DNA of 64,000 bases, taken from assembly GCF_000973725.1 (NCBI RefSeq), contig NZ_CP009621.1, positions 2,454,501 to 2,518,500 on the forward strand, given 5' to 3'. The notes under the pieces were generated by a model. It ran no database searches, was not told the DNA's origin, and saw only the letters and a list, made by a program, of their open reading frames with translations. Shown piece by piece: positions 35,601-42,838 of this stretch. A program made the position numbers and the translations under genes. Source of the DNA: Pontibacter korlensis. Lineage in GTDB: Bacteria; Bacteroidota; Bacteroidia; Cytophagales; Hymenobacteraceae. Position 1 is the first letter of the stretch. Each line of letters begins with the position of its first letter.

Positions 35601-38096
35601 AGCATCAGTGGTGGAGCTTATCAGACTGCCTCAACTTTCATCTCACTGGCAGCAGGCGTTTATACCATTACGGTGAAAGATGCAAACGGCTGTGCCTTTA
35701 CTAATGAGGTGGAGGTGCATCACGTAGAAGGTCCTTCTGATCTAACAGCCTCTGCGCAGACGGCCTCCTGTGGCAGAAGCAATGGTCAGATCACTATTAC
35801 TGCTGTAGCTGGTGGTGTAGCACCTTATACATTCTCTATCAACGGCAAGGACTTCCAAGCTTCAGATGCTTTCACGGCACTGGTGGCTGGGGAGTACCGG
35901 GTAACTGTGAGAGACGCCAACGGCTGTCTGTTTGCCAAGCCTGTTGCTGTTACCAACGCCAATGGCCCTACCGGATTCCAAATAACTACTACAGCTGCAG
36001 CCTGTGGTAGTGCTAATGGCAAGGCTACTGTAGGTAATACAGCAGGTGGCACAGCACCTTATACTTATAGTGCAGACGGTGTCAACTTCCAGGCAGATGC
36101 TACACTAACTGGCCTGTCTGCGGGTGTTCATACTATAACTGTAAGAGATGCCAAGGGATGTACTTTTGCCAAACAAGCAGAGGTAGGGCATGTAGCCGGG
36201 CCATCAGGGTTAGAGCTGGCAACAGTTTCGGCAACCTGTGGTAGTGCAAATGGTGAGATCCGCGTTAGCAATGTAACGGGTGGTACGGCTCCATATGTGT
36301 ATGCGCTAGACGAAGGTGGCTTCCAAACCTCAGCTGTGTTTAGCGAAGTGACTGCCGGAAACCATACCATCACTGTAAAGGATGCCAACGGCTGTGTGTT
36401 CCTTCAGGAAGTGAAAGTTACAGATATTGCTGGCCCTTCTGACATAGCAGCTACTACTACGCCTGCTTCCTGCACAGAAAACAACGGCACCATCACGGTA
36501 ACCGGAGCTACAGGTGGGAGCACACCTTATACTTATTCGCTGGACGGTATCAGCTACCAGGCATCTGCTGCCTTTACTGCACTGGCAGCTGGCAGGTATG
36601 AAGTGTATGTAAAAGATGCCAACGGTTGCAGCACATCAGTTACAGCTGTTGTTGAGTCTAAAGGGCTGCAGGAAGCGACAGTCTCCACTACGGGAGCAAC
36701 CTGTGGGAAAAATAACGGAGCCATCGTAGTAACGTCGGTGAGTGGTGGCACAGCGCCTTATACTTACAGCCTCGATGGTACCAGCTTCCAAACCTCAGCT
36801 TCCTTCAATAATCTGGCAGCCGGAAAATATACGGTTGTAGTAAAAGATGCCGAAGGATGTACTCTCACCAAAAAGCAATTGATTGAGAACAGTGGCAGTG
36901 CGACTTTCAATGTAACCGCAACTAATGCCAGCTGTGGTGCAGACAATGGGGCTTTTAGAATTGAGGAAGTGAGCGGAGGCACTGCTCCTTATACTTATAG
37001 TATAGATGGGGCAGCTTACCAAAGTGCACCAGAATTCAAGGGTTTGGCTGCGGCAACTTACCAGGTAACTCTAAAAGATGCTACCGGCTGCATAAGTACT
37101 GAAACTATCACCATCGGCAACACGCCAGCTATCACTGACCTAGGAGTAACTGTAACACCTGCAGGTTGCAACCACTCTATGGGGCAGGTTGCTATTGGTG
37201 AAGTGACCGGTGGTACAGCACCTTATACTTACTCTTTGGATGGGGTAAACTACACCTCATCTACCACTCTTTCTGATGTAGCACCAGGTAATTACACCCT
37301 CACAGTAAAAGATGCCAAGGATTGTACCTTCAGCATACCGGTGAAGATGGAAGAGGGCGTAAGCAGTTCACTAGACTACGTGCAGCACCTGAACTGCTAC
37401 GGTGATGCCACCGGTGTGATTGCCTTTACCGCAACAGGCGCAGATGCACAAACTGTGTACAGCATCGACAATGGCAAGACCTTCCAGAAAGAAGCTGTGT
37501 TCAAAAATCTGGCTGCAGGCACTTACCAACTGATCACCAAATTCTCTGAAACATGTGCTGTTACAGTAGGCACAGTAGAAGTGAAGGCCGCAGAGCCAAT
37601 TTTGTTAGAGGTAACACCACTCACTAAAGCCATAGGACTTGAGAAATCGGGTAGTGCCGCGGTAACAACCATTAGTGGGGGAGTCGGCCCTTATACGTAC
37701 CAGGTAAACGGTGGCAGCTTCAGTTCTGATTCTGTGTTCTCAAACCTTGGCGCAGGCACCTATACGCTGATGGTGAAAGACAGCAGGGGCTGTATAGCAG
37801 AAATCAGCTTCGAAATAGAAGGCTTAGATGATCTTGATATTCCGAATGGCTTCACTCCAAATGGTGACGGGGTGAATGACACATGGGTACTTAAGAACCT
37901 GCCTAGGCTGTACCCACAGTGCAGAGTATCGGTTTACAATCGTTGGGGAAGCCCTGTATATACCTCCAGAGGATACGCCAAACCTTGGGATGGTACCTAT
38001 AACGGCAAGCGTCTGCCAGACGGCACTTACTACTGCATCATAGAACTTGGCGACGGTACTGCACCGCTCAAGACATCAGTAACCATCATGCGATAA
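26604..38096 (+). CDS. Giant SprB-repeat adhesin, T9SS type B (3830 residues)
   Basis: An uninterrupted 11.5-kb gene. Signal peptide (FFVCLCWVLQLAMLSSVSA, cleavage near 32), then non-repeated Ig/PKD-like domains to about residue 478 (GPEPAIICPGGSGVVLSG, VDQLVCAQNPVQLSGVV). Residues about 479-3585 are 40 SprB-type repeats of about 77 residues with the core S-T-C-G-x-S-N-G, GGTAPYTYSxDG, FQxSATFTGLxAGTYTVTVKDANGC and a GP linker, plus two degenerate ones. The last 85 residues, IPNGFTPNGDGVNDTWVL, VYNRWGSPVYTS and LPDGTYYCII, form the type B sorting domain. SprB of Flavobacterium is the mobile surface adhesin of gliding; here gliding is not shown. The PorP/SprF gene directly downstream is the probable partner. 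Higher-order and identical repeats are listed separately. Confidence 0.93.
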   Translation: MATISTQILSRLFFVCLCWVLQLAMLSSVSAQKNNTVPVFNVDLTGEPNGTWTSGSVTRNGQLCGADSNDNCVQFNITLDRNAAGLEFEIIDGPVPSGSMGYQIDCGPQVQVGDPICVDGTGPHVLTLCMPGNAKGEFVIKSIAAFEPQGDVSVTAGCSTTLFAPIAFEEESITWNDITGGGVYNKYLSFPNGNANPVVTPDENAPAYVDYEVCGRSVASPCSTLPYCDVVRVYFYPPPVINIGPEPAIICPGGSGVVLSGTVTGGDGNFSYIWTDAAGNQVGNQPDYVATTPGMYKLEARNVNYPNCREFSASVEVFSNLTVNAGVDQLVCAQNPVQLSGVVTAAIGGVWSGGAGTFSPSNTDLNATYTPTEEEIRAGSVKLRLTSTGNGSCDPVADEVVISFYEVNVELTGTPVICSGTLGTITANVTGANGAVSYLWSSGETTASITGKPAGTYTVTVNNGQNCSIQKEFTVTEVQGPTGFTTSVKSETCGASNGSITVSDITDGTAPYTYSKDGKTFQASATLSGLAAGSYTIVVKDDNGCTFSKSVSITNIPGPTAVAATTTTASCANNDGSITVGRVTGGTASYTYSINGKDFQEATLFSGLASGTYTVTAKDANGCTITTPVRVAQTMPTGFSATTKSSTCGNSNGEIIVTGVSGGTAPYSYSLGGSAFQTSATFTGLAAKDHIISVKDAKGCTFSKSVLVNNVAGPSDLTATVKASTCGDSNAEMVITVAGGTSPYAYSLTGDNFQSSNTFVALLAGDYTAYVMDAKGCVYTEAVNVPDIPGPDFILSAQASTCGGSNAEVAVTNVTGGKAPYIYSIDGETFQDAPSFTGLLAGTYDITVADANGCTAVKQVEVQDIAGPSELKLTANSSTCGSNNGSIVVGEVVGGSAPFAYSINDGGFQTSKTFGTLVAGKYKVTVKDANDCTFSKEVVVENIAGPTDFAVSATSSTCGNSNGELSVTGVTGGTAPYTYSRDGVNFQESGAFAGLAAGTHRLTVKDANGCVVTKDVTVTNIAGPSAVAATSAPASCQNNDGSITVGKVTGGAGSYTYSVNGRDFQEATLFSGLASGTYTVTAKDANNCTVTTSVRVGQNVPTALTASSVSATCGNSNGGLTVTGVAGGTAPYTYSVDGSAFQTSATFTGLAAGTHTVTVKDAKGCTYSKAVNVSNIAGPSDLEISATSSTCGNSNGELRITGVSGGTGSYEYSLDGKNFQTSATFTALAEGTYTVTVQDGNGCLYSEDVAVNNIAGPSFTLAAQASTCRDSNGSIAVTNAAGGKAPYSYSIDGDNFQSSASFTGLLAGTYTITVRDANECTLAKEVVVTDIPGPSDMALESTSSTCGNSNGVIRVAGVTGGTAPYVYSLNGGSFQSEQTFALVLAGDYTVTVKDANGCTFSKGITVNNIAGPSDLAATSTSSTCGNSNGQLVVSGVTGGTAPYTYSIDGGDFQSATTFAGLAAGSHAITVRDANKCVLTKSFTISNIAGPTVVTASAQPASCQNNDGSITVGTVTGGTASYTYSINGKDFQSTKAFSGLASGIYTVTAKDANGCEVTTTVRVNQNVPTNFASSTVSSTCGNNNGSITISGVTGGSAPYYYKNDGWEFQVSNTFQGLLAGAHTITVRDAKGCTFTKSVMVTNIAGPSDLTASVSASTCGGNNGSFTISNIEGGKAPYSYSIDGKTFQDDASFTAVIADTYTVHIRDANGCEYTEDVVVPDITGPAFTATAQNSTCGNSNGSITLSDVTGGVAPYTYSKDNVTFQSSATFTGLIAGTYDITVKDKNGCVFTKAIEVGDVAGPSDIRLTSTSSTCGGRNGSIKVESVTGGTSAYTYSIDGSTFQAGSTFRPVLAGEYTVTVQDANGCTFSKEVVVENIAGPTDFAVSATSSTCGNSNGELSVTGVTGGTAPYTYSRDGVNFQESGAFAGLAAGTHRLTVKDANGCVVTKDVTVTNIAGPSAVAATSAPASCQNNDGSITVGKVTGGAGSYTYSVNGRDFQEATLFSGLASGTYTVTAKDANNCTVTTSVRVGQNVPTALTASSVSATCGNSNGGLTVTGVAGGTAPYTYSVDGSAFQTSATFTGLAAGTHTVSVKDAKGCTYTGSVGVKNLEGPTFQIATTSTTCGASNGRVEASNVTGGVSPYTYSINGTDFQDSNVFSDLLAGSYTITVKDANGCLGTSTVEVEDIAGPSEFSFTAKASTCGNSNGSIVVSEVTGGTAPYTYSKNGESFQASATFENITAGDYTIIVKDANGCIVEKSIAVENIPGPSELSLVSVASTCGSANGSISVEGVTGGTAPYSFSIDGSTFQAEATFSSVTAGDYTVIVKDANGCTYAKEVTVENIAGPVNISVASKASTCGSNNGELSVTDASGGTAPYTYSIDGANFKESALFTGLLAGSYTVTVKDANGCTFAYAASVSDIAGPTAVAATAEAASCANNDGRIIIGAVNGGTAPYTYSIDGVNFQSSTSFASLATGDYTITAKDANGCMATGTVSVNQNVPTNFTASSKASTCGGNNGTVTVRDVSGGTAPYAYSKDGVNFQQEATLTGLVAGVYTIVVKDAKGCTFSKQVQVEDIAGPTEVAVSTEPSTCGDSNGTITISEVIGGVAPYTYSINGTDFQSSTGFSSLLAGEYELTVKDANGCTYTQAVILNNIPGPTAFSALANPSSCGRANGTVTVNDLIGGTAPYAYSANGTTFQEEATLTGLVAGEHIITVRDANGCIVTKSVVVDNIEGPTGMELVSASSTCGASNGSISVSNVTGGTAPYTYLVNGTDFQTSTRFEAILAGKYSITVRDANSCTFSAEVTVENIAGPTNLAAETKPSTCGASNGELSITSVDGGTAPYTYSIDGENYQASAAFRGLAAGTQTITVKDANGCTYATSLEVPDVSGPTAVAANSKAASCAGNDGSITVSGITGGTAPYTYSIDGVNFQASRTFEALVPGEYTITVKDTNGCNVSGEVEVGKEGPAGFTSSSNAASCGNENGSITISAVEGGKAPYTYSISGGAYQTASTFISLAAGVYTITVKDANGCAFTNEVEVHHVEGPSDLTASAQTASCGRSNGQITITAVAGGVAPYTFSINGKDFQASDAFTALVAGEYRVTVRDANGCLFAKPVAVTNANGPTGFQITTTAAACGSANGKATVGNTAGGTAPYTYSADGVNFQADATLTGLSAGVHTITVRDAKGCTFAKQAEVGHVAGPSGLELATVSATCGSANGEIRVSNVTGGTAPYVYALDEGGFQTSAVFSEVTAGNHTITVKDANGCVFLQEVKVTDIAGPSDIAATTTPASCTENNGTITVTGATGGSTPYTYSLDGISYQASAAFTALAAGRYEVYVKDANGCSTSVTAVVESKGLQEATVSTTGATCGKNNGAIVVTSVSGGTAPYTYSLDGTSFQTSASFNNLAAGKYTVVVKDAEGCTLTKKQLIENSGSATFNVTATNASCGADNGAFRIEEVSGGTAPYTYSIDGAAYQSAPEFKGLAAATYQVTLKDATGCISTETITIGNTPAITDLGVTVTPAGCNHSMGQVAIGEVTGGTAPYTYSLDGVNYTSSTTLSDVAPGNYTLTVKDAKDCTFSIPVKMEEGVSSSLDYVQHLNCYGDATGVIAFTATGADAQTVYSIDNGKTFQKEAVFKNLAAGTYQLITKFSETCAVTVGTVEVKAAEPILLEVTPLTKAIGLEKSGSAAVTTISGGVGPYTYQVNGGSFSSDSVFSNLGAGTYTLMVKDSRGCIAEISFEIEGLDDLDIPNGFTPNGDGVNDTWVLKNLPRLYPQCRVSVYNRWGSPVYTSRGYAKPWDGTYNGKRLPDGTYYCIIELGDGTAPLKTSVTIMR
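29396..30001 (+). repeat. Direct repeat copy A inside the adhesin (606 bp, identical to copy B)
   Basis: Covers units 7-9. Line-by-line reading shows no difference from 32192-32797. Divergence resumes immediately outside on both sides. GC-rich, for example 40 of 60 bases in 29581-29640. Confidence 0.85.
32192..32797 (+). repeat. Direct repeat copy B inside the adhesin (606 bp, identical to copy A)
   Basis: Covers units 19-21. The offset from copy A is 2796 bp, exactly twice 1398, so the two copies sit at equivalent places in the higher-order repeat. Recombination between them would delete or duplicate 932 codons in frame. Confidence 0.85.
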
Positions 38097-38124
38097 ATCA
38101 GCCATCGAAAAACATCAGCGTGTT

Positions 38125-39072
38125 ATGAAGAATTACATCCTAATATCTTGCTTCCTGCTAATAAGTTCGGTAGCTGTGGCACAGCAGAAGGCACTTTACA
38201 GCCAGTACATGACCAATTATTACCTGCTTAACCCCGCCGTGGCTGGAGTTGACAAAGACTGGAACATTAAGGCAGGCTACCGCAACCAATGGACAGGTTT
38301 TGAAGGAGCCCCCAAGACATATTACTTGAGCGCAGAAACAGCTCTGTTTAAGCGCACCATTCGGAGCCGCAGGGTACAGCCTTACCACGGTGTTGGTGGC
38401 TATGTGTATACCGACCAAACAGGACCCATCACGCAAACAGGCCTGCAGTTGTCGTACGCGCACCATGTGCCTATCAACAGAAGCATCTATTTTTCGTCTG
38501 GCTTGTTTGCTGGTGTGCAGCAGTACAGGTTTGATGAGAACAAGATACACTTGGCCGAGGGGTCTAACGAGCGTGACCCTGTTACGCAGCAAGGTAGTCT
38601 CAATGCCTTTATGCCTGACCTAAGCGTAGGAGCATATTTACACTCCGAAGAGTTTTATGCGGGGGCATCTTTGTTTCAGGTACTGGGCAATAAAATTATG
38701 AAGAATAAGGGAGTGGAGGACCCAAGCAGGTTGTCGCGCCACTTGTTTATTTCGGGAGGCTATAACATTGATGTTAACAGAAATATTACCGTCACACCTT
38801 CTGTTTTGATCAAGCATGTAAACCCCGCTCCGGTGCAGGCAGATTTTAATGTGAGAGGTGCCTATCATTTTACAAACAGGCGCAAATCGAAGTATGATGA
38901 TATGCTTTGGGCAGGGATTTCATACCGCACCCAGGATGCCATAGTGGGATTGGCTGGGATACAGCTTAAACAGCAATACCAGCTAAGCTATACGTATGAC
39001 ATCACGATATCGCCTATGCGCCACCACAGCGCTGGCTCCCACGAAATTGTACTTGGGCTCAGAATGCCGTAA
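38125..39072 (+). CDS. PorP/SprF family T9SS outer membrane protein, partner of the giant adhesin
   Basis: 315 residues, signal peptide MKNYILISCFLLISSVAVAQ, then the diagnostic QKALYSQYMTNYYLLNPAVAG strand, NQWTGFEGAPKTYYLSAETALF and a C-terminal YQLSYTYDITISPM...GSHEIVLGLRM typical of the family. It lies 28 bp after the adhesin stop, the same gene order as sprB-sprF in Flavobacterium, where SprF is needed for SprB export and anchoring. It is clearly related to the PorP/SprF protein at 11477 but diverged, agreeing with partner-specific pairs. A strong terminator follows. Confidence 0.92.
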   Translation: MKNYILISCFLLISSVAVAQQKALYSQYMTNYYLLNPAVAGVDKDWNIKAGYRNQWTGFEGAPKTYYLSAETALFKRTIRSRRVQPYHGVGGYVYTDQTGPITQTGLQLSYAHHVPINRSIYFSSGLFAGVQQYRFDENKIHLAEGSNERDPVTQQGSLNAFMPDLSVGAYLHSEEFYAGASLFQVLGNKIMKNKGVEDPSRLSRHLFISGGYNIDVNRNITVTPSVLIKHVNPAPVQADFNVRGAYHFTNRRKSKYDDMLWAGISYRTQDAIVGLAGIQLKQQYQLSYTYDITISPMRHHSAGSHEIVLGLRMP

Positions 39073-39092
39073 GGTTTAACTGTAGAGGTAAG

Positions 39093-39135
39093 ACAGGAAG
39101 AGCCAGCGCATTTGCACAGGCTCTTCCTGTTTTTA
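39093..39135 (+). terminator. Rho-independent terminator after the adhesin-PorP operon
   Basis: ACAGGAAGAGCC (39093-39104) pairs with GGCTCTTCCTGT (39119-39130), followed by TTTTT. Confidence 0.85.
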
Positions 39136-39206
39136 AAAATTTAGTCATCAATGGCTGTTTATCACCGATGCCCCAAATATTGTTGTTTCGGTTTGGTAAC
39201 TATTAA

Positions 39207-41792
39207 TTAATGAGCTTCCTCCGCACGGGCAGAATTGCCGCTGATGATCTGGCCAAAGAAGATACTGTTCAGGAACAGCTTGTTGGTGCCGTACCAGAAT
39301 GCTCTGAAGTTCGGGTTATCAGGCATCGCAATCACTTTACCAGCACCTATAGTAGATACATCTACCGCAGCCGTGTTTTTCACCTTCTGTAGATTTGGCT
39401 TAGAAATATATCCTGCCATCAGTGGGTTGGCTGTATACATCACAGGGTTAGCATACGGGCTTTTAGAGCGCTCCATAAACAGGGTGTTGCTGCGGAATAT
39501 TGGCAATTGCTCATCAGTATAGCCGTAAGCTAAGGGGTGTGTCAGGTCCAGCTTTGTTTCAAAGATAGCGCCACCAATAACCTGGGCTCCTTCTGAATTT
39601 GCCATGTCGGCATAAGCTTTTTGTGCGGCAGTATCTGGCTCCGACTTCGTGAAAGTAATGTTACCAATGCCATTGTCTGACAACCACTTAGCCGCTGTGC
39701 CCATGCCCACTACTGTGCCACCTTGGAGCACCCAATTGCGTAGCTTGTCTTTGGAGATATTGCTGTAAGAGCCTTCGGCCATTACCACTACGTTGTACTT
39801 GCTTATTTCTGAGCGGTTAAAGTCGTTGGTTTTTATCAGAACCGGTCGCATGCCGAAGCGGTCGTCCATCAGGTGCCAAGCCTCGCCAGCATCATAGCTG
39901 TTTACACCATCACCGATCAGCATCATTACCTTAGGTTGCTTCAGGCTCAGCACCATCGGGCTGCCCAATTTTATACCTAGCGGGTTGAAGCCAGTGTTCA
40001 TGGCGTATACCTTCAGGGCATTTTGCTGTGCAACTTCCTGCATAATTTGGTGAAGGGCTTCAGCATTTACCGACTGGCCAGCCACAGGTATAAGTATGGT
40101 GCCATAATCATACTTCTTGCCTTCCGCAGTTGTAAACTTATCGGTAGCTACCCTTGTGTTGATGCCTCGGTCCATTAGCTGGTTAAGAGCACGGGGCGCA
40201 TAGTAACCATGCCACTCAAACGTGTAAGCATAGTCACTTTTGCCTCCTACAACCTCACCTTCTGGCAACTTCAGGTCTTCTACTTTCTGGCCCAACTGGC
40301 TGCTCTTAAAGTTACGGGAGGAGAGCGCAGCATGGTCGAGGTCAAAAGCCAGCGGGAATGTCCAGGCGGAGATGTCGTAGAAAAGGCTGTCCTGGAAAGT
40401 GGTGCGCCTCTCAAACATCGCTTCAATCAGCCTGTACTGTGGCTGATCGGTTGGGATGATGTAAGCGTTCTCTGGTGTATAAGTAAAGTTGTTGATCTTG
40501 AAGCTCTCCTTCGGGCGGTATACCTCTATCTGGTGTTGCTTAATAATTTCAGCCAAATGGAAAGCTCTGGCTCTGTCAAGTTCAGAACCGAATACATAAG
40601 CTTTGGTTGAAGCCTTTTTAGACTCGTTTTGTACCTGCTTATAGAAATCGCGCTGGTGTGCCAGTAGCTCCTCGCGCATGGCTTGCACCGCCTCCAGGGT
40701 GGAGAGGGTAGTAGTAAACTGATTGCGGATCGTGAACGGGAATGTCAGCACACCATTCACGCTTTCCTGTGCATGGCCCCTGGAGCTGGCCTGTTCGAAG
40801 AGTATCCCCACCGAACCATTTACATCTGGGTAAGTCGAGCCTTTGCCGTAGTAAAAGTCATCGTAACTTTCTTCAGTATAATAAAAGGAGCCGATCTTGT
40901 CCAGTGCTTTGGCATGAAAGGTGCCGATCTTCTGTGTCAGCTTAAAGTTGTTTTCTGGCGTAAGCGGATTGTTACGGCTCGGTATACCTGGCTGAAAGAA
41001 GAAAGTAGCGTTGGTTCCCATCTCGTGGTGATCTGTAAGCACATTAGGCTTCCACTCGTGGAACTTTGCCAACCTGCCTTTCGACTCCGGGTGCTGCAAC
41101 GGTAGCCAATCGCGGTTAAGGTCGAACCAGTAATGGTTCGTACGACCTCTTGGCCATGCCTCGTCAAACTCGGCACTGTTAGGGTCTGTTATCAGATTTT
41201 TGCTGCGGTGTGAGTTAACCCAACTGGCAAAGCGGTTCATTCCATCCGGGTTTATAGATGGATCTATGAGGATAATGGTCTCATCCAGCAACTTGTCTAT
41301 TTCTGGCCCTTGTGCTGCTGCCAAATGATAAACAGCCAATAGGGAGGCATTACTGCCGCTTGGTTCGTTGCCATGCACACTGTAGCCCATCCATACCACA
41401 GCTGGCATCTCTTTTATATTTAGCTTTCCAGATGCTGACGGATCACTAAGCTGGCGGTGCTTCTGCTTTATCTGCTCAAGGTTCTGGTGGTTCTTAGGCG
41501 AGGTGATGGTAAGCAGGTACAGCGGGCGGTTTTCGTGAGTGCGGGCATACTCTGTTATGGTAATACGGTCGGAGAGGTTTGCCATCTGCCGCATGTACAT
41601 AGCTAGTTGGTCGTGGCTGGCATGCCATTCGCCTACATTGTACCCTAGAATATCTTTAGGTGTTGGAATGCTGCTGTTGTACGATACCTCAGCAGGCAGG
41701 TAATAGGAGAGAGGTGTTTCGGCCTGCTGTGCTACCGCCACTGGCCCAAGGCCCAGCATAGCTGCTACAGCAAGAACGCGTAAGTTTTTCAT
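39207..41792 (-). CDS. Secreted M14 family zinc carboxypeptidase
   Basis: 861 residues. Signal peptide MKNLRVLAVAAMLGLGPVAVAQ. The M14 domain fills about 40-350: zinc ligands His and Glu in YSVHGNEPSGSN, then IILIDPSINPDGMNRF (the conserved N-P-D-G substrate loop), FDLNRDWLP, and LTDHHEMGTNATFFF holding the third zinc His. The long C-terminal part (350-861) resembles the class-I glutamine-amidotransferase-like regions often fused to Bacteroidota M14 enzymes (KPKVMMLIGDGVNSYDAGEAWHLMD, LRNWVLQGGTVVGMG). The enzyme should cleave C-terminal residues from peptides in the periplasm. Length is usual for this subgroup. It stands alone, reading leftward toward the adhesin operon terminator. Confidence 0.92.
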   Translation of the reverse strand: MKNLRVLAVAAMLGLGPVAVAQQAETPLSYYLPAEVSYNSSIPTPKDILGYNVGEWHASHDQLAMYMRQMANLSDRITITEYARTHENRPLYLLTITSPKNHQNLEQIKQKHRQLSDPSASGKLNIKEMPAVVWMGYSVHGNEPSGSNASLLAVYHLAAAQGPEIDKLLDETIILIDPSINPDGMNRFASWVNSHRSKNLITDPNSAEFDEAWPRGRTNHYWFDLNRDWLPLQHPESKGRLAKFHEWKPNVLTDHHEMGTNATFFFQPGIPSRNNPLTPENNFKLTQKIGTFHAKALDKIGSFYYTEESYDDFYYGKGSTYPDVNGSVGILFEQASSRGHAQESVNGVLTFPFTIRNQFTTTLSTLEAVQAMREELLAHQRDFYKQVQNESKKASTKAYVFGSELDRARAFHLAEIIKQHQIEVYRPKESFKINNFTYTPENAYIIPTDQPQYRLIEAMFERRTTFQDSLFYDISAWTFPLAFDLDHAALSSRNFKSSQLGQKVEDLKLPEGEVVGGKSDYAYTFEWHGYYAPRALNQLMDRGINTRVATDKFTTAEGKKYDYGTILIPVAGQSVNAEALHQIMQEVAQQNALKVYAMNTGFNPLGIKLGSPMVLSLKQPKVMMLIGDGVNSYDAGEAWHLMDDRFGMRPVLIKTNDFNRSEISKYNVVVMAEGSYSNISKDKLRNWVLQGGTVVGMGTAAKWLSDNGIGNITFTKSEPDTAAQKAYADMANSEGAQVIGGAIFETKLDLTHPLAYGYTDEQLPIFRSNTLFMERSKSPYANPVMYTANPLMAGYISKPNLQKVKNTAAVDVSTIGAGKVIAMPDNPNFRAFWYGTNKLFLNSIFFGQIISGNSARAEEAH

Positions 41793-42058
41793 GTTGTAAA
41801 GGTGAAGAATAGGTTAGATAATGGTTATATCTGCAATTTCCTGTTTTGCGCAGGCTTTTGCAATAGTAGTAACAGTGCTTGAGCGAAAAGCTTCAGAGCC
41901 TCCTATGGCACAGTTAATCATCAAGAAAGATCAGCAGAGGCGGTATACTATCCTTTTTAACAATGTGCTGCTAATTTATAATAGAGACCGAAAGAGGTAT
42001 ATACTGATTTCTAGTCAACAGTACAGGTTTTTGGTTAATGAGCTAGCTGCTCTTATAC

Positions 42059-42838
42059 TTATGCTATAGTCTTAGGCCTGGAAGATCCTGCTCTTGCTGA
42101 TTTTCTTTTCCCGCCCCGGAAACTAACAAAGTACAGGCCGAATCCTGAAAGTATAGTGATCAGTCCTACCACCGAAAAGAAGCGCAGCAATAGGTTGCCA
42201 AAGTTGTCTCGGCCCTGGTAATCCATTGTGTGTAGCATCCACAGGAAATCAAATATACGCCACTTATTGTTGCGGAACTTCATTACTTCGCCCCGCTCGC
42301 TCGATACATATACTGTTGTGTTAGTAGGGTGCTGCATGGTTACAGCATAGGCAGGCAACGGACTTTCACGGTATTCGTGGTGGCTCCCTACATCTCCTTC
42401 TGTCAGGTACTCTACCTCTGCCACCTGTACAGGCTCATTAAAGCTGTTCTGCGCCATCTGTACAGCCTCCTGCTCCGTTAAGGACTTTCGTAAATCACCT
42501 GTGCTGGCAAGTGCCAGTTGAGTGTGGTGCATAGCATGCTCCCCGTGGCTTGCGAAGTACACAACCTGGTAGTGTGGCTCTCCAAGTATATCGATCAAAC
42601 GGACAGATTTTACAGAGTCAGCTTGTGATAGCTGTGACAGCACTTCCGTTGGTGATACCATTGCCATACTGGTTTCAAAATTGGCAGGGGCCTTCTTCTG
42701 AAAGTCGCCATGAATCTCATCGATATCGGACCAGCTAAAGTATAAGCCTCCTATTGTCCAGAGAACAAATTGCACACCTGTTACTAACCCAAGGTAGCGA
42801 TGTGACTTGCGAATGAGGAGATGTGTGCGACGGTTCAT
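42059..42838 (-). CDS. PepSY domain-containing membrane protein
   Basis: 259 residues. An N-terminal helix (YLGLVTGVQFVLWTIGGLYF, about 15-34) begins with the HRYLG start typical of PepSY-associated TM proteins; a periplasmic domain with two PepSY-like stretches follows (VLSQLSQADSVKSVRLIDILGEPHYQVVYF, EAVQMAQNSFNEPVQVAEVEYL), then a second helix (FFSVVGLITILSGFGLYFVSF, about 215-236) and a basic tail. WMLHTMDYQGRDNFGN before the last helix is a family signature. Such proteins often accompany iron or heme uptake, with His-rich segments (HGEHAMHHTQ, GSHHEY). Whether it moves electrons or only binds metal is not known. No TonB receptor is next to it. Confidence 0.88.
   Translation of the reverse strand: MNRRTHLLIRKSHRYLGLVTGVQFVLWTIGGLYFSWSDIDEIHGDFQKKAPANFETSMAMVSPTEVLSQLSQADSVKSVRLIDILGEPHYQVVYFASHGEHAMHHTQLALASTGDLRKSLTEQEAVQMAQNSFNEPVQVAEVEYLTEGDVGSHHEYRESPLPAYAVTMQHPTNTTVYVSSERGEVMKFRNNKWRIFDFLWMLHTMDYQGRDNFGNLLLRFFSVVGLITILSGFGLYFVSFRGGKRKSARAGSSRPKTIA

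Larger units (their letters stand above)
28040..37360 (+). repeat. SprB repeat array with six-unit higher-order periodicity
   Basis: About 40 units of roughly 231-234 bp. Every sixth unit (2, 8, 14, 20, 26, 32) is a variant with A-S-C-x-N-N-D-G or A-S-C-A-G-N-D-G instead of STCG-SNG and, except the last, is followed by a Q-x-(V/M)-P-T linker instead of N-I-A-G-P. The Cys codons of these variants are at 28314, 29709, 31107, 32505, 33903 and 35304, giving spacings of 1395, 1398, 1398, 1398 and 1401 bp. The next such codon (36471) is 1167 bp on, 231 bp short, equal to one missing unit. Other positions in the six-unit period also have recurring features (for example L-x-L...SSTCG with VLAG at units 6, 12, 18). 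Confidence 0.9.

Noticed and set aside
28040..37360. Regular repeats that could suggest a CRISPR array or satellite DNA
   Set aside because: The repeats are 231-234 bp, in frame and encode a conserved protein motif (SprB repeat); there are no short identical repeats with unique spacers and no cas genes.
41821..42069. 82-residue open frame between the M14 and PepSY genes
   Set aside because: It overlaps the end of the PepSY gene, has no recognisable motif, and its start region is the upstream region of the M14 gene. Short random frame is more likely.
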